Shown here: piece after piece, positions 1 to 9,013 of the stretch | How the letters are laid out: every line of letters begins with the position of its first letter | Numbering within the stretch: position 1 is the first letter of the stretch | Origin: Phycisphaeraceae bacterium | GTDB taxonomy: Bacteria > Planctomycetota > Phycisphaerae > Phycisphaerales > UBA1924 | Length of the DNA stretch: 64,000 nucleotides | Assembly (NCBI GenBank): GCA_019636615.1 | Contig: JAHBXF010000001.1 | Coordinates: 248,001-312,000 of the forward strand | Reading direction: 5' to 3' | Made by a program: the position numbers and the translations under genes | Notes under the pieces: model-generated | What the model was told of the DNA's origin: nothing | Databases searched by the model: none | Seen by the model: only the letters and a program-made list of their open reading frames with translations

Positions 1-16
1 TGTGTTGGGCCGAAAA

Positions 17-51
17 TCCTGCGAGACAGGAACTATTCCTGTCTCGCAGGA
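17..51. repeat. perfect 15-bp inverted repeat (hairpin)
   Basis: The arms are 17-31 and 37-51, with a 5-nt loop and no mismatch. A second, overlapping pairing is possible between 30-36 and 54-60. No T-tract follows, so it is not a textbook intrinsic terminator. It could end an upstream gene outside the window, act as an attenuator for the next gene, or be a REP-like element. Confidence 0.6.
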
Positions 52-219
52 CTATAGTTCGTCGAAGGAATGGACATGGGTTCAGACGCTCTGATTTTTG
101 CGACATCCCGCGATTTGGGGAGTTTGCCCTGCCAGCGGCGCGAAGGCTTGGTGCGTCTTCACGCGCGCCTGGCGACCGGGCAGACCGAACGCCGCGGGGC
201 TCCATCGGCCTGCCCGGTG

Positions 220-1098
<879 letters not shown>

Positions 1099-1199
1099 CC
1101 CTGGCCGCGACAACGCGTGAACCGGGCGGCCTCGGGTGCGTACGACACCTGCACCGGCCCGGCCGTGGGGCCGGTGTGAACGAGGAGGGTTGCGCCGAC

Positions 1200-2273
1200 A
1201 TGCCCATCCGCCGGATCCTTCAAGCAAAGCAAGCGCAACTGCTCTTGATGCAAACATCCGGCGCGATCAACAGGCTGCGTCGCTATTCGGCCGAGGTGCC
1301 CGCGGCGGTGCGAGATCACACCGGGGCCGCGCTTGGCGCGCCGCTGGCGGTAGACCTGCCCGAACGCGTGCTGGGCAGTTCGCTCGCGGCGGCGTGGCTG
1401 GGGCACGCGACCGTGCTGGTGCGGATCGGCGGCATGTGGGTGCTCACCGACCCCGTTTTTTCGGCGCGCATCGGCGTGCCCCTGGGCCCGCTCACGCTGG
1501 GGCTGAGCCGGTTGCAACCACCCCCGGACCTTGCCACCCTGCCGCCGATCGATCTCGTGCTGCTCTCGCACGCCCACTTTGATCACCTGGACAAACCATC
1601 GCTCAAGCGCCTTGTGTCGCCGAACACGACGGTGATCGCGGCGGCGAAGACGGGGCGGCTGGTGCCGCGCGGCTTTGGCGCGGTGCACGAACTGCCGTGG
1701 GATGGCGAGATGAGCGTGGGGCCGCTGCGCGTGCGGGCCATCCGTCCCCGTCACTGGGGGGCGCGCCTCTCGCTTGATACCCACCGCGGGTTCAACGCGT
1801 ACGTGATCGATTCAGAAGAGCGCCGGGTGCTCTTCGCGGGCGATACGGCGCGCACGGATGTCTTCGGCACGCTCGCGCGCGAGCGTAAAGGCATCGACCT
1901 TTCGATTTTCGGCATCGGGGCGTACGACCCCTGGGTTCATCATCATGCCACACCGGAAGAGGCGTGGATGATGCACACCGAGAGCGGCGGGCGATTTCTC
2001 ATGCCCATGCACCACTCGACATTCAAACTGAGCGACGAACCCCGCGACGAACCGCTCAAGCGGCTGCTGGCCGCGGCGGGCGAAGGGGCATCGCGGATTG
2101 TCGGGTGCGACCTGGGCAAGGTGTGGGAGTCCGAGTCAGCACACGAGGCAAGGCCGGAAGTGGGCGCGTACTTTGTACGCGACCGAGATGACCCGACCCC
2201 CACAACCCCCACCACCCCCAGCACCCCCAACGCCCGCAGCACCCCCGGCACCCCCGGCACCCCAATGCCTTGA
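1200..2273 (+). CDS. MBL-fold metal-dependent hydrolase
   Basis: 357 residues of the metallo-beta-lactamase superfamily, closest in look to the UlaG / N-acyl-phosphatidylethanolamine phospholipase D group. The metal motif is HAHFDHLD (HxHxDH), preceded by WLGHATVLVRIGG and followed by FAGDTARTDVF and MPMHHSTF, which supply later metal ligands. ATG 1200 is chosen over GTG 1176 because GAGGAGG lies at 1182-1188. The last ~30 residues are a Pro-Thr low-complexity tail encoded by C-rich repeats that run into the next gene, overlapping it by 86 nt. The substrate cannot be told from sequence; cytoplasmic, as no signal peptide is seen. Confidence 0.85.
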   Translation: MPIRRILQAKQAQLLLMQTSGAINRLRRYSAEVPAAVRDHTGAALGAPLAVDLPERVLGSSLAAAWLGHATVLVRIGGMWVLTDPVFSARIGVPLGPLTLGLSRLQPPPDLATLPPIDLVLLSHAHFDHLDKPSLKRLVSPNTTVIAAAKTGRLVPRGFGAVHELPWDGEMSVGPLRVRAIRPRHWGARLSLDTHRGFNAYVIDSEERRVLFAGDTARTDVFGTLARERKGIDLSIFGIGAYDPWVHHHATPEEAWMMHTESGGRFLMPMHHSTFKLSDEPRDEPLKRLLAAAGEGASRIVGCDLGKVWESESAHEARPEVGAYFVRDRDDPTPTTPTTPSTPNARSTPGTPGTPMP

Positions 2274-2886
2274 TGCCGCGCACGGCGTGCGTCCGCTGTG
2301 CGTCTCGTGGAAGGATGCGCCGGCCGCGATCGAGACGCTGCTGTCGCGCCGTACGAGCCGTGCGCTGGGCGGCGCGCTGGTGGCCATCACCGGCCCGGTG
2401 GGCTCGGGCAAGTCGTCGCTGGCGGCGCGGCTGTCGGCGTGCGTGCTCTCGACCGACGACTTTCTGCCCGACCATGACACGGTGATGGAATCACAGCGTG
2501 ACGAGGCCGACGCCGCGGACATGAACGCCCTTGGCGCTGCCATCGGTGCGCTGCGTGAAGGGCGCGAGGCCATGGTGCCCGTGTGGTCGTTCCAGACTCA
2601 CCGGCGCGAAGGGACGCGGGTTGTGACACCGGCGAACGTGGTTGTGGTCGAAGGGATACACGCGTTCGCGGCGTGCTCGCGCCTGGGCGCGGACCTGAGT
2701 GTGTATGTCGATGCGCCGGCCCATCTTCGGCTGGCGCGATGGCGCACGCTCGAGGAACGGGGCGAGCGGGGCTGGGGTGTGGAGCGGGCCACGGCGTATT
2801 TTCACGCGGTGGCCGAGCCGACATTCGCCCGGCACGCGCCGCGGTGGCGGGCGCTGGCGGATATTCTGGTGGAATCGACCGGCTGA
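2188..2886 (+). CDS. uridine-kinase-like P-loop kinase
   Basis: 232 residues. The Walker A motif GPVGSGKSSLAARL is followed by a base-binding/Asp segment (STDDFLPD), then VVVEGIHAF and a lid-like Arg-rich stretch (RLARWRTLEERGERG). This order matches the uridine kinase / nucleoside kinase family, which phosphorylates nucleosides with NTP. The first ~30 residues are Pro-rich and come from the same C-rich repeat that encodes the tail of the upstream hydrolase, so the functional start could be further in. It overlaps the upstream gene by 86 nt, which suggests co-expression. The exact substrate is not predictable. Confidence 0.75.
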   Translation: MTRPPQPPPPPAPPTPAAPPAPPAPQCLDAAHGVRPLCVSWKDAPAAIETLLSRRTSRALGGALVAITGPVGSGKSSLAARLSACVLSTDDFLPDHDTVMESQRDEADAADMNALGAAIGALREGREAMVPVWSFQTHRREGTRVVTPANVVVVEGIHAFAACSRLGADLSVYVDAPAHLRLARWRTLEERGERGWGVERATAYFHAVAEPTFARHAPRWRALADILVESTG

Positions 2887-2981
2887 AGGGGTGCGGCGGC
2901 CGGGGCCGCCGATGAAACAAAGCCAGTCACACCGCCAATGATCGTCCGTCGAGAGTCACCCACAGAGCCGGAGCAGACCGA

Positions 2982-4475
2982 ATGAGCGAACAACCACCGA
3001 AGCAGCGCGGGGCGTCGGAGTGGCGGCTGCTTCACATCTGGCAGATTCAGTTCGTGCGCGACGTGCTGGTGATCGCGCTCATCTCGGGGCTTGTGGTGCT
3101 GGGCCACCGCCTGAGCATCGTGACGGTGCCGCTGCTGCTGGCCCTGGCGCTCGGGTACCTCTTCGAGCCGCTGGTGGCGCGGATGACGCGCGACGGACGC
3201 GTGGGGCGCGGGCGGGTGGCGATGAGCATCATCGTGCTCTCGACGATCCTCGTCGGCGTGCCGGTGGTGCTGGGCGTGGGGTATTCGATCGTCCAGGGTG
3301 TTTCCTACGCCCAGGGCCTGGTGCGCAGCATCGACGTGGTCTTTCAATCAGTGCGCGACCCGGCCAACGAAGAGCGCCTGCGCCAGGTCGAGGCGCGCGG
3401 GCAGGCGTGGGTGTGGCTGCGCGAACGCATCGTCGAGCAGCGCGCCGAGATGGCGCCCCCTGCCGGCAACGGCTCGCAGGACGGCGGCCCGGGCGCCGAC
3501 CCGGCCAACGGCGACCAGACACACCCCGGGCCCGCAGGAGAAGCGCCGAAGGCCGGGGCTGTGGATGCCCCCGAGCAAGACGACTCCCCCAAGAACACGA
3601 TGGAGCAACTGAAGGAAGCGGGCGAAAAGGTGCTCAGCGAGGCCTTCGGCATCGCGACTGTTGACGACGACGACCTGATGACGCCGCACCTGTCGCCCGA
3701 AGAGCCATCCTACCTCTTTCAGGGGCTGGTGTGGGTGCGCGACTGGCTTGTGCGCAACAGCGCCGTCATCGGCAAGAACATCGTCACCGCGGGCGGGGGC
3801 GCCCTGGGCGCGGCCGTTTCGGCGGTCGGATCCATCGGGCAGATCATCTTCAGCGCGTTCCTCACGGCTTTTTTCTTTTACTTCGTCTGCACCGGCTACG
3901 GCAAGGTCAAGCACTTCGGCGAGGGGCTGGTGCCCGAGCAGCACCGAGAGCGCGTGCTCGACCTGGTGGGCAAGATGGACGTGGTGATCTCGGGCTTCAT
4001 CCGCGGGCGCCTGATCATCGCGGGCGTGATGATGGTGACATACACCATCGGCTACCTCGTTGTCGGCGTGCCCGCGCCGTACATCCTGGGCCCGATTGTG
4101 GGCCTGCTGACGATCGTTCCCTACGCCGCGGGGCTCATGGTGCCCGTGGCCATGTTCCTCATGCTGCTGCAGCCCGGCACCGGGTGGCAGAGCGCGTGGT
4201 GGTGGGTGATCGCGGGGCCGCTGCTGGTGCTGGGCGTGACGCAGTTCCTCGATGACTATGTGCTCACGCCGCGCATCCAGGGAAAGACCACGAATATGGA
4301 TGTTCCCACGATCCTCTTCGCCTCCATCGCCGGGGGTGTGCTGGCGGGGTTCTACGGGTTGCTGCTGGCGATCCCGGTGGCGGCGTGCATCAAGATCCTG
4401 CTGGTCGAGGTCTTCTGGCCTCGCTTCAGGAAGTGGGCCAAGGGTGAGGTTCCTGACCTGCTGCCCATCGACTGA
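2982..4475 (+). CDS. AI-2E family transporter (PerM-like)
   Basis: 497-residue inner-membrane protein of the AI-2E exporter/PerM (UPF0118) family. Hydrophobic segments at the N-terminus (from about residue 27) are followed by a soluble section and a C-terminal block with GYLVVGVPAPYILGPIVGLL and the conserved FLDDYVLTPRI. The middle carries a hydrophilic Gly/Pro/Asp-rich insertion at about residues 160-235 that the family normally lacks. GGAG lies just upstream of the ATG. The family includes exporters of small molecules and Na+/H+ antiporter-like members, so the substrate is unknown. Confidence 0.85.
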   Translation: MSEQPPKQRGASEWRLLHIWQIQFVRDVLVIALISGLVVLGHRLSIVTVPLLLALALGYLFEPLVARMTRDGRVGRGRVAMSIIVLSTILVGVPVVLGVGYSIVQGVSYAQGLVRSIDVVFQSVRDPANEERLRQVEARGQAWVWLRERIVEQRAEMAPPAGNGSQDGGPGADPANGDQTHPGPAGEAPKAGAVDAPEQDDSPKNTMEQLKEAGEKVLSEAFGIATVDDDDLMTPHLSPEEPSYLFQGLVWVRDWLVRNSAVIGKNIVTAGGGALGAAVSAVGSIGQIIFSAFLTAFFFYFVCTGYGKVKHFGEGLVPEQHRERVLDLVGKMDVVISGFIRGRLIIAGVMMVTYTIGYLVVGVPAPYILGPIVGLLTIVPYAAGLMVPVAMFLMLLQPGTGWQSAWWWVIAGPLLVLGVTQFLDDYVLTPRIQGKTTNMDVPTILFASIAGGVLAGFYGLLLAIPVAACIKILLVEVFWPRFRKWAKGEVPDLLPID

Positions 4476-4487
4476 GCCCGCGTGCGT

Positions 4488-5663
4488 TCAGCGCGGCAAG
4501 GCCAGGGGTTCGTGCGGCTCGCCCGTCGCGGGGGTTTCGCGCGCCGTGTCGAACGTGCGCAGGCCGCCCGCGGCGAAGCGAGACAGGGCCTCTTCGACCT
4601 CTTCGGGAGACCGGGCCAGGCGCACCGCCTCCTGCAGGGGCTTGGCGCTCTCGCGCCAGCCGTCGTCGCGCACGGCCAGACGCTTGGCAAACCACGACAT
4701 GCGGCGCGAGATCTGGAACATCGCGTAGCGGTCGTCGCGGTGCTCGCGCATGAGGCGGAAGAACCGGCGGATGATCTCGATCTGCTGCGCCTGCGTCGGC
4801 GGCGCGGGCACGGGCCCGCCCTGCACAGCGGCCCAGCACTCGCGGAAGAGCCACGGCGCCGACAAGGCGCCGCGCCCGATCATCACCCCCTGGCACCCGG
4901 TCTCGCGGAGCATGGTCAGGCACTCTTCGGGGGTGCGCACGTCGCCGTTGCCGATGATCGGGATGCGCCCGTTCACGGCGTCGACCACGCGGGCGATGCC
5001 CGCGAGTTGCACCGCGCCCGCAAACTTCATCTCGGTGGTGCGGCCGTGCACCGTGACCGCGCTCACGCCCGAGTCTGCCAGCGCGCGGGTCAGGTGGGGC
5101 GAACAGGCCCGCCCGGCTTCATAGTCGGCGGTGTGCCAGCACAAGCGCACCTTGCACGTGAGCGGCACGGCGATGCGCGCGCCCCGGGGCGGCAGGCCGT
5201 TGATCAGTTCGGCGCTGCCAAGCCGCCGCCGCCATTCATCCGCGTCGAGCGGGCAGCGTTCGAGTTCCTGAACCACCCGGGCCACAATCGCGGCGGCACG
5301 CGAGAGGTCTGTGAGCAGTTTTGAGCCGCCGTCCTTCTTGGTGACCTTATCAACGGGGCAGCCCATGTTGATGTCGACCACGGTGGCCCCGTGCTCGACC
5401 GCCCAGCGCGCGCCCTGGGCCATGATCTCGGGGTCGGCCCCGTAGAGTTGCATGCCCACCGGCTTGTCGAAGTCGTTGGTTTTGGCCAGGTCCAGGCTGG
5501 TGGCCGTGCCCCGAAGAAGCCCCTGCGGGCTCAGGAGATCGGTGCACGCGAGCCCCACGCCGCCGAGTTCGCGGCAGACCGTGCGGAAGGCCAGGTCGCA
5601 GTAGCCTGCGATGGGGGCCAGCAGCAGGTTGGTCCCGAGCCTGAGCGGGCCGATGTTCAGCAC
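4488..5663 (-). CDS. dus: tRNA-dihydrouridine synthase (DusB-like)
   Basis: 391 residues. It reduces uridine to dihydrouridine in the tRNA D-loop using FMN and NADPH. The N-terminus has LLLAPIAGYCDLAFR (FMN barrel start), then INMGCPVDKVTKKDGGS with the catalytic Cys, then VTVHGRTTEM and GNGDVRTPEE / MIGRGAL, the phosphate-binding end of the TIM barrel. The frame is open 73 codons further upstream, but that part is Gly/Arg-rich and unlike Dus. GTG at 5661-5663 starts the conserved barrel and has TACCAT exactly 6 nt before it, a leaderless-type arrangement. It converges with the AI-2E gene, 12 nt apart. Confidence 0.9.
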   Translation of the reverse strand: MLNIGPLRLGTNLLLAPIAGYCDLAFRTVCRELGGVGLACTDLLSPQGLLRGTATSLDLAKTNDFDKPVGMQLYGADPEIMAQGARWAVEHGATVVDINMGCPVDKVTKKDGGSKLLTDLSRAAAIVARVVQELERCPLDADEWRRRLGSAELINGLPPRGARIAVPLTCKVRLCWHTADYEAGRACSPHLTRALADSGVSAVTVHGRTTEMKFAGAVQLAGIARVVDAVNGRIPIIGNGDVRTPEECLTMLRETGCQGVMIGRGALSAPWLFRECWAAVQGGPVPAPPTQAQQIEIIRRFFRLMREHRDDRYAMFQISRRMSWFAKRLAVRDDGWRESAKPLQEAVRLARSPEEVEEALSRFAAGGLRTFDTARETPATGEPHEPLALPR

Positions 5664-6152
5664 GCTCCAATGGTAATCGCCACGCGGCTGGGCCACGCGG
5701 CCGCTGAGTTTTCGGACACTCCGTGCCTGAACCCACCGCTCCTTCTCCCCGCCCCTGATGACCTGCCCACCCCCACCACCGGCTATCGCCCCCCCGGGGC
5801 GAGCGAGCGGCGAGAGAGCCCACGCCGCGAGGGCACACCTCCAGAAGGCCAGGAGGGTGCATGAAACACCGAACGCTACCATGGATTGCCGGAATAACCA
5901 GACCGCGGGCGGGGTGGTGACATCAACACCCCGCCAAGCCGGACCGATCTAGTGAATCCGCGGGTTGGTTCTTCCGCGGATTCCCTGCCGGTTCGAGTTG
6001 GTTCCTTCCGATTGGGGTTCACAGCGGGGTTCGTGATTGGGGCAATGCCCCTTCTGGCCCCGCACCGCCGCGCGGCTTCCTGCGCTCGGCGGGGCACCGA
6101 AGTTCTCTCGCATCACACACCATCGACCGCACAGATACCTGGAGACCCGCCG
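5664..6152. other. divergent intergenic region with two strong hairpins
   Basis: 489 bp between the dus start and the DUF1573 gene. It holds two perfect inverted repeats: 5908-5916 with 5927-5935 (9 bp, 10-nt loop), and 5954-5963 with 5974-5983 (10 bp, 10-nt loop). Both lie about 170-245 nt upstream of the DUF1573 start and neither has a T-tract. Open frames crossing the region have no recognisable protein content. Confidence 0.6.
5670..5675 (-). promoter_or_regulatory. leaderless-type -10 box (TACCAT) for dus
   Basis: On the minus strand TACCAT lies 6 nt before the GTG start of dus, placing the predicted transcript start at the start codon. No -35 match was found. Confidence 0.45.
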
Positions 6153-7337
6153 ATGTTGAATCGCTCTGTTCGCCCCGCCGCCATCATCGTCGCCCTCGCC
6201 GGCGTGGCCTTTGCCTTCTCGCCGGCCTTAGGCCAGGCGCTTCAGCAGGCCAGCCAGCCCTCCGCGGCCACCCCGACAGGGCCTCAGCCCCGGGTTGAGT
6301 TCGAAAAACTCACCCACCAGTTCGGCGTGATCAACGACGAGCGCGAAGTTTCCTACGAGTTCAAGTTCCGCAACACCGGCGACTCCAACCTTGAGATCTT
6401 CGAACTCAAGGGCTCCTGCGGGTGCACCGTGCCCGCCCTCGACAAAAAGGTCTATGCGCCCGGCGAGAGCGGCCAGATCAAGGTCATCTACAACCCCAAC
6501 AACCGGCGCGGCAAGCAGCACACCACCGTCACCGTCACCACCAACGACCCCGTGCGTGCTCAGTTGACCCTCGGGCTCGAATCCGAGGTCAAGCCCACGA
6601 TCATGACCGAGCCCCAGGTTGCCTCGATCGGCCAGGTCGAGCGCGGCAAAGAGGCCACCACCATCATCACCATCACCAGCCGCCGCAAGGACATCCTGCC
6701 CGTGCAGGTCACGCCCGGCGATGCCAAGGTCAACGCCACCCTCAAGCAGTATGAAGAGGTCGAGGTTGACGGCGAGAAACTCTACCGCGTGCCCATCGAG
6801 ATCACCCTCTCGCCCAACGCCATGGTCGGCCCCATCCAGACCCAGTGCGTGGTGCGCACCACCGACCCCAGCCGCACGCTCAACTTCATGGTGCTCGGCG
6901 AGGTCGTCGGCATGCTCAAGGCCGAGCCCGCACGCGTCACGCTCGGCGGCCTCGCCCCCGGCTCTGACATCAACACCACCCTTCAACTCTCTGCCCGCAA
7001 CAACAAGCCCTTCAAGATTCTCTCGGTCGAAGAGGCCCCGGCGGCGATGCCCTCTCCCACACGCCCCGAGGGCGTGCCCGCCCCCAAGATGTTCAACATC
7101 GCCTTCGAGCAGGTCCCCAGCCCCGAAGGAAGCGCCAACCCGCCGATCTGGAACATCCGCCTCACCGGCACCTCGCCCAACGACTCGGGCACCTTCCGCG
7201 GCGACCTGGTCATCAAGACCGACATGCCCGGCGAAGAAGAGATGAAGGTTCAGTACTACGGCTTCATCCGTCAGCGGGCCAGGCCGGTGCCCGCGCAGGC
7301 CCCGCTGGGCCAGCCCAGCATGCTGATCCCCGAATGA
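6153..7337 (+). CDS. exported DUF1573 protein
   Basis: 394 residues with a Sec signal peptide (basic start, hydrophobic core, cut near SPALGQA). From about residue 45 the chain has the DUF1573 signature: FEKLTHQFGVINDE, then FKFRNTGD, SCGCTVP with two Cys, and the APGESGQIKV strand. These are Ig-like, HYDIN/ASPM-type beta domains, and further Ig-like repeats follow to the end. The start is ATG 6153; GGAGA sits 8 nt upstream and the signal peptide begins here, although the frame is open 67 codons further. It is first in a likely operon with the rhodanese and MauE genes, though an intrinsic terminator lies after it. DUF1573 domains often occur beside thiol-redox genes; the exact role is unknown. 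Confidence 0.85.
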   Translation: MLNRSVRPAAIIVALAGVAFAFSPALGQALQQASQPSAATPTGPQPRVEFEKLTHQFGVINDEREVSYEFKFRNTGDSNLEIFELKGSCGCTVPALDKKVYAPGESGQIKVIYNPNNRRGKQHTTVTVTTNDPVRAQLTLGLESEVKPTIMTEPQVASIGQVERGKEATTIITITSRRKDILPVQVTPGDAKVNATLKQYEEVEVDGEKLYRVPIEITLSPNAMVGPIQTQCVVRTTDPSRTLNFMVLGEVVGMLKAEPARVTLGGLAPGSDINTTLQLSARNNKPFKILSVEEAPAAMPSPTRPEGVPAPKMFNIAFEQVPSPEGSANPPIWNIRLTGTSPNDSGTFRGDLVIKTDMPGEEEMKVQYYGFIRQRARPVPAQAPLGQPSMLIPE

Positions 7338-7400
7338 TCCACCGCTTCCGCCGGCCGGCACAGCGCGTGCCGACGGCCGAGGACCGACGACGCCGCACCC

Positions 7401-7429
7401 GGGCGGGCCTCACCGGCCCGCCCTTTTTT
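7401..7429 (+). terminator. intrinsic terminator after DUF1573 gene
   Basis: A GGGCGGGCC stem (7401-7409), 5-nt loop and GGCCCGCCC (7415-7423) are followed by six T. It may only attenuate, because the functionally linked rhodanese gene starts 57 nt downstream. Confidence 0.85.
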
Positions 7430-7485
7430 CTACTCGACCCACGCAGTCCATCCAAACACTCCCTCCACCCTTCACGGAAGCGCCC

Positions 7486-8043
7486 ATGCCCCTGCTCTCG
7501 CGAGCCTCCATGATCATCCTCGCCGCCGTCATCGCCGGCGGCGTTCACTCGATGTACAAACCCGTGCGCGTGCGCCCTGTCGATCCCGGGCCCATGATCA
7601 CGCTCCCAAGCCCCGCCCCTGCCACGGCAGATGGCACGCGGGCGCCGACAGGCGATGCCCCCGCGGTTGCGGCCACACCCGGCGCGCTGGGGCTCGAGAT
7701 CACCGTGGCACAGGCGCTCGACCTCTACAACGACGGGGCCCAGTTCCTCGATGCGCGCAGCCTGCGCGAGTTTGAAGCAGGCCACGTGGAAGGGGCCTTC
7801 CACCTCGCGGCAGACACCTTCAACACCGCGACCGGCCAGCGGGTCGTGGGCATGCTCGACCGCTCGCAGATTCTGGTGGTCTATTGCGGCGGCGGCGCGT
7901 GCGACGCATCGCACAACCTGGTCATTCTGCTGCAACAGGCGGGGTACATGCGCTGCCACGTCATGACCGACGGTTACCCGGCGTGGCAACAGGCCGGGCT
8001 GCCCGTGGGCGAGGGCGCCGGCATGATGGGGGGTGGGCAATGA
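7486..8043 (+). CDS. membrane-anchored rhodanese-like protein
   Basis: 185 residues. A single N-terminal hydrophobic segment (about residues 6-22) is followed by a Pro/Ala linker and a rhodanese domain from about residue 68. Domain marks are FLDARSLREFEAGHVEGAFHL and the active-site loop YCGGGACDAS, with the sulfur-carrying Cys in YCGGG. It is probably tethered facing the periplasm, handling sulfane sulfur or thiol redox. Its stop overlaps the next start as ATGA (8040-8043), so the two are translationally coupled. Confidence 0.85.
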   Translation: MPLLSRASMIILAAVIAGGVHSMYKPVRVRPVDPGPMITLPSPAPATADGTRAPTGDAPAVAATPGALGLEITVAQALDLYNDGAQFLDARSLREFEAGHVEGAFHLAADTFNTATGQRVVGMLDRSQILVVYCGGGACDASHNLVILLQQAGYMRCHVMTDGYPAWQQAGLPVGEGAGMMGGGQ

Positions 8044-8513
8044 CAACCAACCGCGCGGGCACGCCCCTGGGCTGGCTGGTGCTGGGCGCACGCATTATCG
8101 TGGCCGGCCTCTTCATCTTCGCCGGGTACATCAAACTCTCGGACCCGCAGCAGTTCGCCTTCTCGGTGAACGCCTTCAAACTCCTCCCCGAACACCTCGT
8201 GGTCCTCAACACCTTCGTTCTGCCATGGATGGAGTTGATCGCCGGCGTGCTGCTGCTGGCCGGCGTGTGGACACGCGCCGCCGCCGCGGTCATCGGCGCC
8301 ATGCTCGTGGCCTTCATCTTCGGCATCATCAGCGTCATCTACCGCGAGATGGATGTCTCCTGCGGCTGCTTCGGCAAGTATGAGATTCCATGCAAGGGGT
8401 CGCTGGGTGTCTGCCACCTCATCCGCAACTCGGTTCTGCTCGCCATGGCCGGGCTCGTGGTCGTCAAAGGCCCGGGCCCCCTCACCTTCGACCGGGCCAA
8501 AGCCCCCTTCTAA
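8040..8513 (+). CDS. MauE/DoxX-family redox membrane protein
   Basis: 157 residues with four predicted membrane helices, in the DoxX/MauE layout: [15 protein letters not shown] in the first part and [15 protein letters not shown] in the second. A short loop holds CGCFG, and two more Cys follow within 20 residues (IPCKG, GVCHL). MauE-type proteins serve disulfide or cofactor maturation in the periplasm. Its start overlaps the rhodanese stop. With DUF1573 upstream, the trio suggests a periplasmic thiol/sulfur relay, which is inference. Confidence 0.8.
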   Translation: MTTNRAGTPLGWLVLGARIIVAGLFIFAGYIKLSDPQQFAFSVNAFKLLPEHLVVLNTFVLPWMELIAGVLLLAGVWTRAAAAVIGAMLVAFIFGIISVIYREMDVSCGCFGKYEIPCKGSLGVCHLIRNSVLLAMAGLVVVKGPGPLTFDRAKAPF

Positions 8514-8528
8514 GGCCCGCCGCGGCCC

Positions 8529-8558
8529 TTGCTTCTGTGCCTCGCGCCCACCTATGAT
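8529..8558 (+). promoter_or_regulatory. promoter of rpsR
   Basis: -35 TTGCTT (8529-8534), 18-nt spacer, -10 TATGAT (8553-8558). The predicted leader is about 90 nt and contains a palindrome at 8580-8594 (7-bp arms around one base), a possible site for autoregulation. Confidence 0.55.
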
Positions 8559-8655
8559 CCTCACCCGTCGCTCTGCCGGCAGGAACGGTTCCTGTTCGGG
8601 AGGGCCAAACCCAGACCAAGACGGAGCGGCCGCCGACGCGCGGCCGACCACACAG

Positions 8656-8898
8656 ATGAGCAAGTTCGCACGATTCGGCAGTGTTCAGAAGGCGTCCGTC
8701 ACCACCAAGACCGGCAAGGGCGTGGTCTATGTTGATTGGAAGGACGTTGAGAACCTCAAGAAGATGATCAGCCCCAACGGCAAGATCCTGGGCCGCAAGC
8801 GCCTTGGCACCTCGGCCAAAGAGCAGCGCATGCTCTCGCAGGCCATCAAGCGTGCCCGCTTCCTCGCCCTCCTGCCCTACACCTCGGCCACGCTCTAA
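8656..8898 (+). CDS. rpsR: 30S ribosomal protein bS18
   Basis: 80 residues. It binds 16S rRNA in the platform of the small subunit, normally paired with bS6. It matches the S18 core: [20 protein letters not shown], then [20 protein letters not shown]. In many bacteria rpsR sits between rpsF/ssb and rplI; here it stands alone with its own promoter and terminator. The ATG at 8656 gives the expected length. There is no clear Shine-Dalgarno next to the start. Confidence 0.95.
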   Translation: MSKFARFGSVQKASVTTKTGKGVVYVDWKDVENLKKMISPNGKILGRKRLGTSAKEQRMLSQAIKRARFLALLPYTSATL

Positions 8899-8945
8899 AG
8901 CGTCCGACCAACTCCTACACCTCCCACCGCCCGCAACACCCACCA

Positions 8946-8973
8946 GGCGCCGGCCTCACCGCCGGCGCTTTTT
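8946..8973 (+). terminator. intrinsic terminator after rpsR
   Basis: GCGCCGGC (8947-8954), 6-nt loop, GCCGGCGC (8961-8968), then five T. Confidence 0.85.
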
Positions 8974-9013
8974 CGTGCGCCCGCCGCGCGAAGACGTGCG
9001 AACCATTCGTGCC

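Noticed and set aside
5664..5882. 73-codon N-terminal extension of the tRNA-dihydrouridine synthase
   Set aside because: Gly/Arg-rich and unlike the family; GTG 5663 begins the conserved barrel and has a -10 box 6 nt away.
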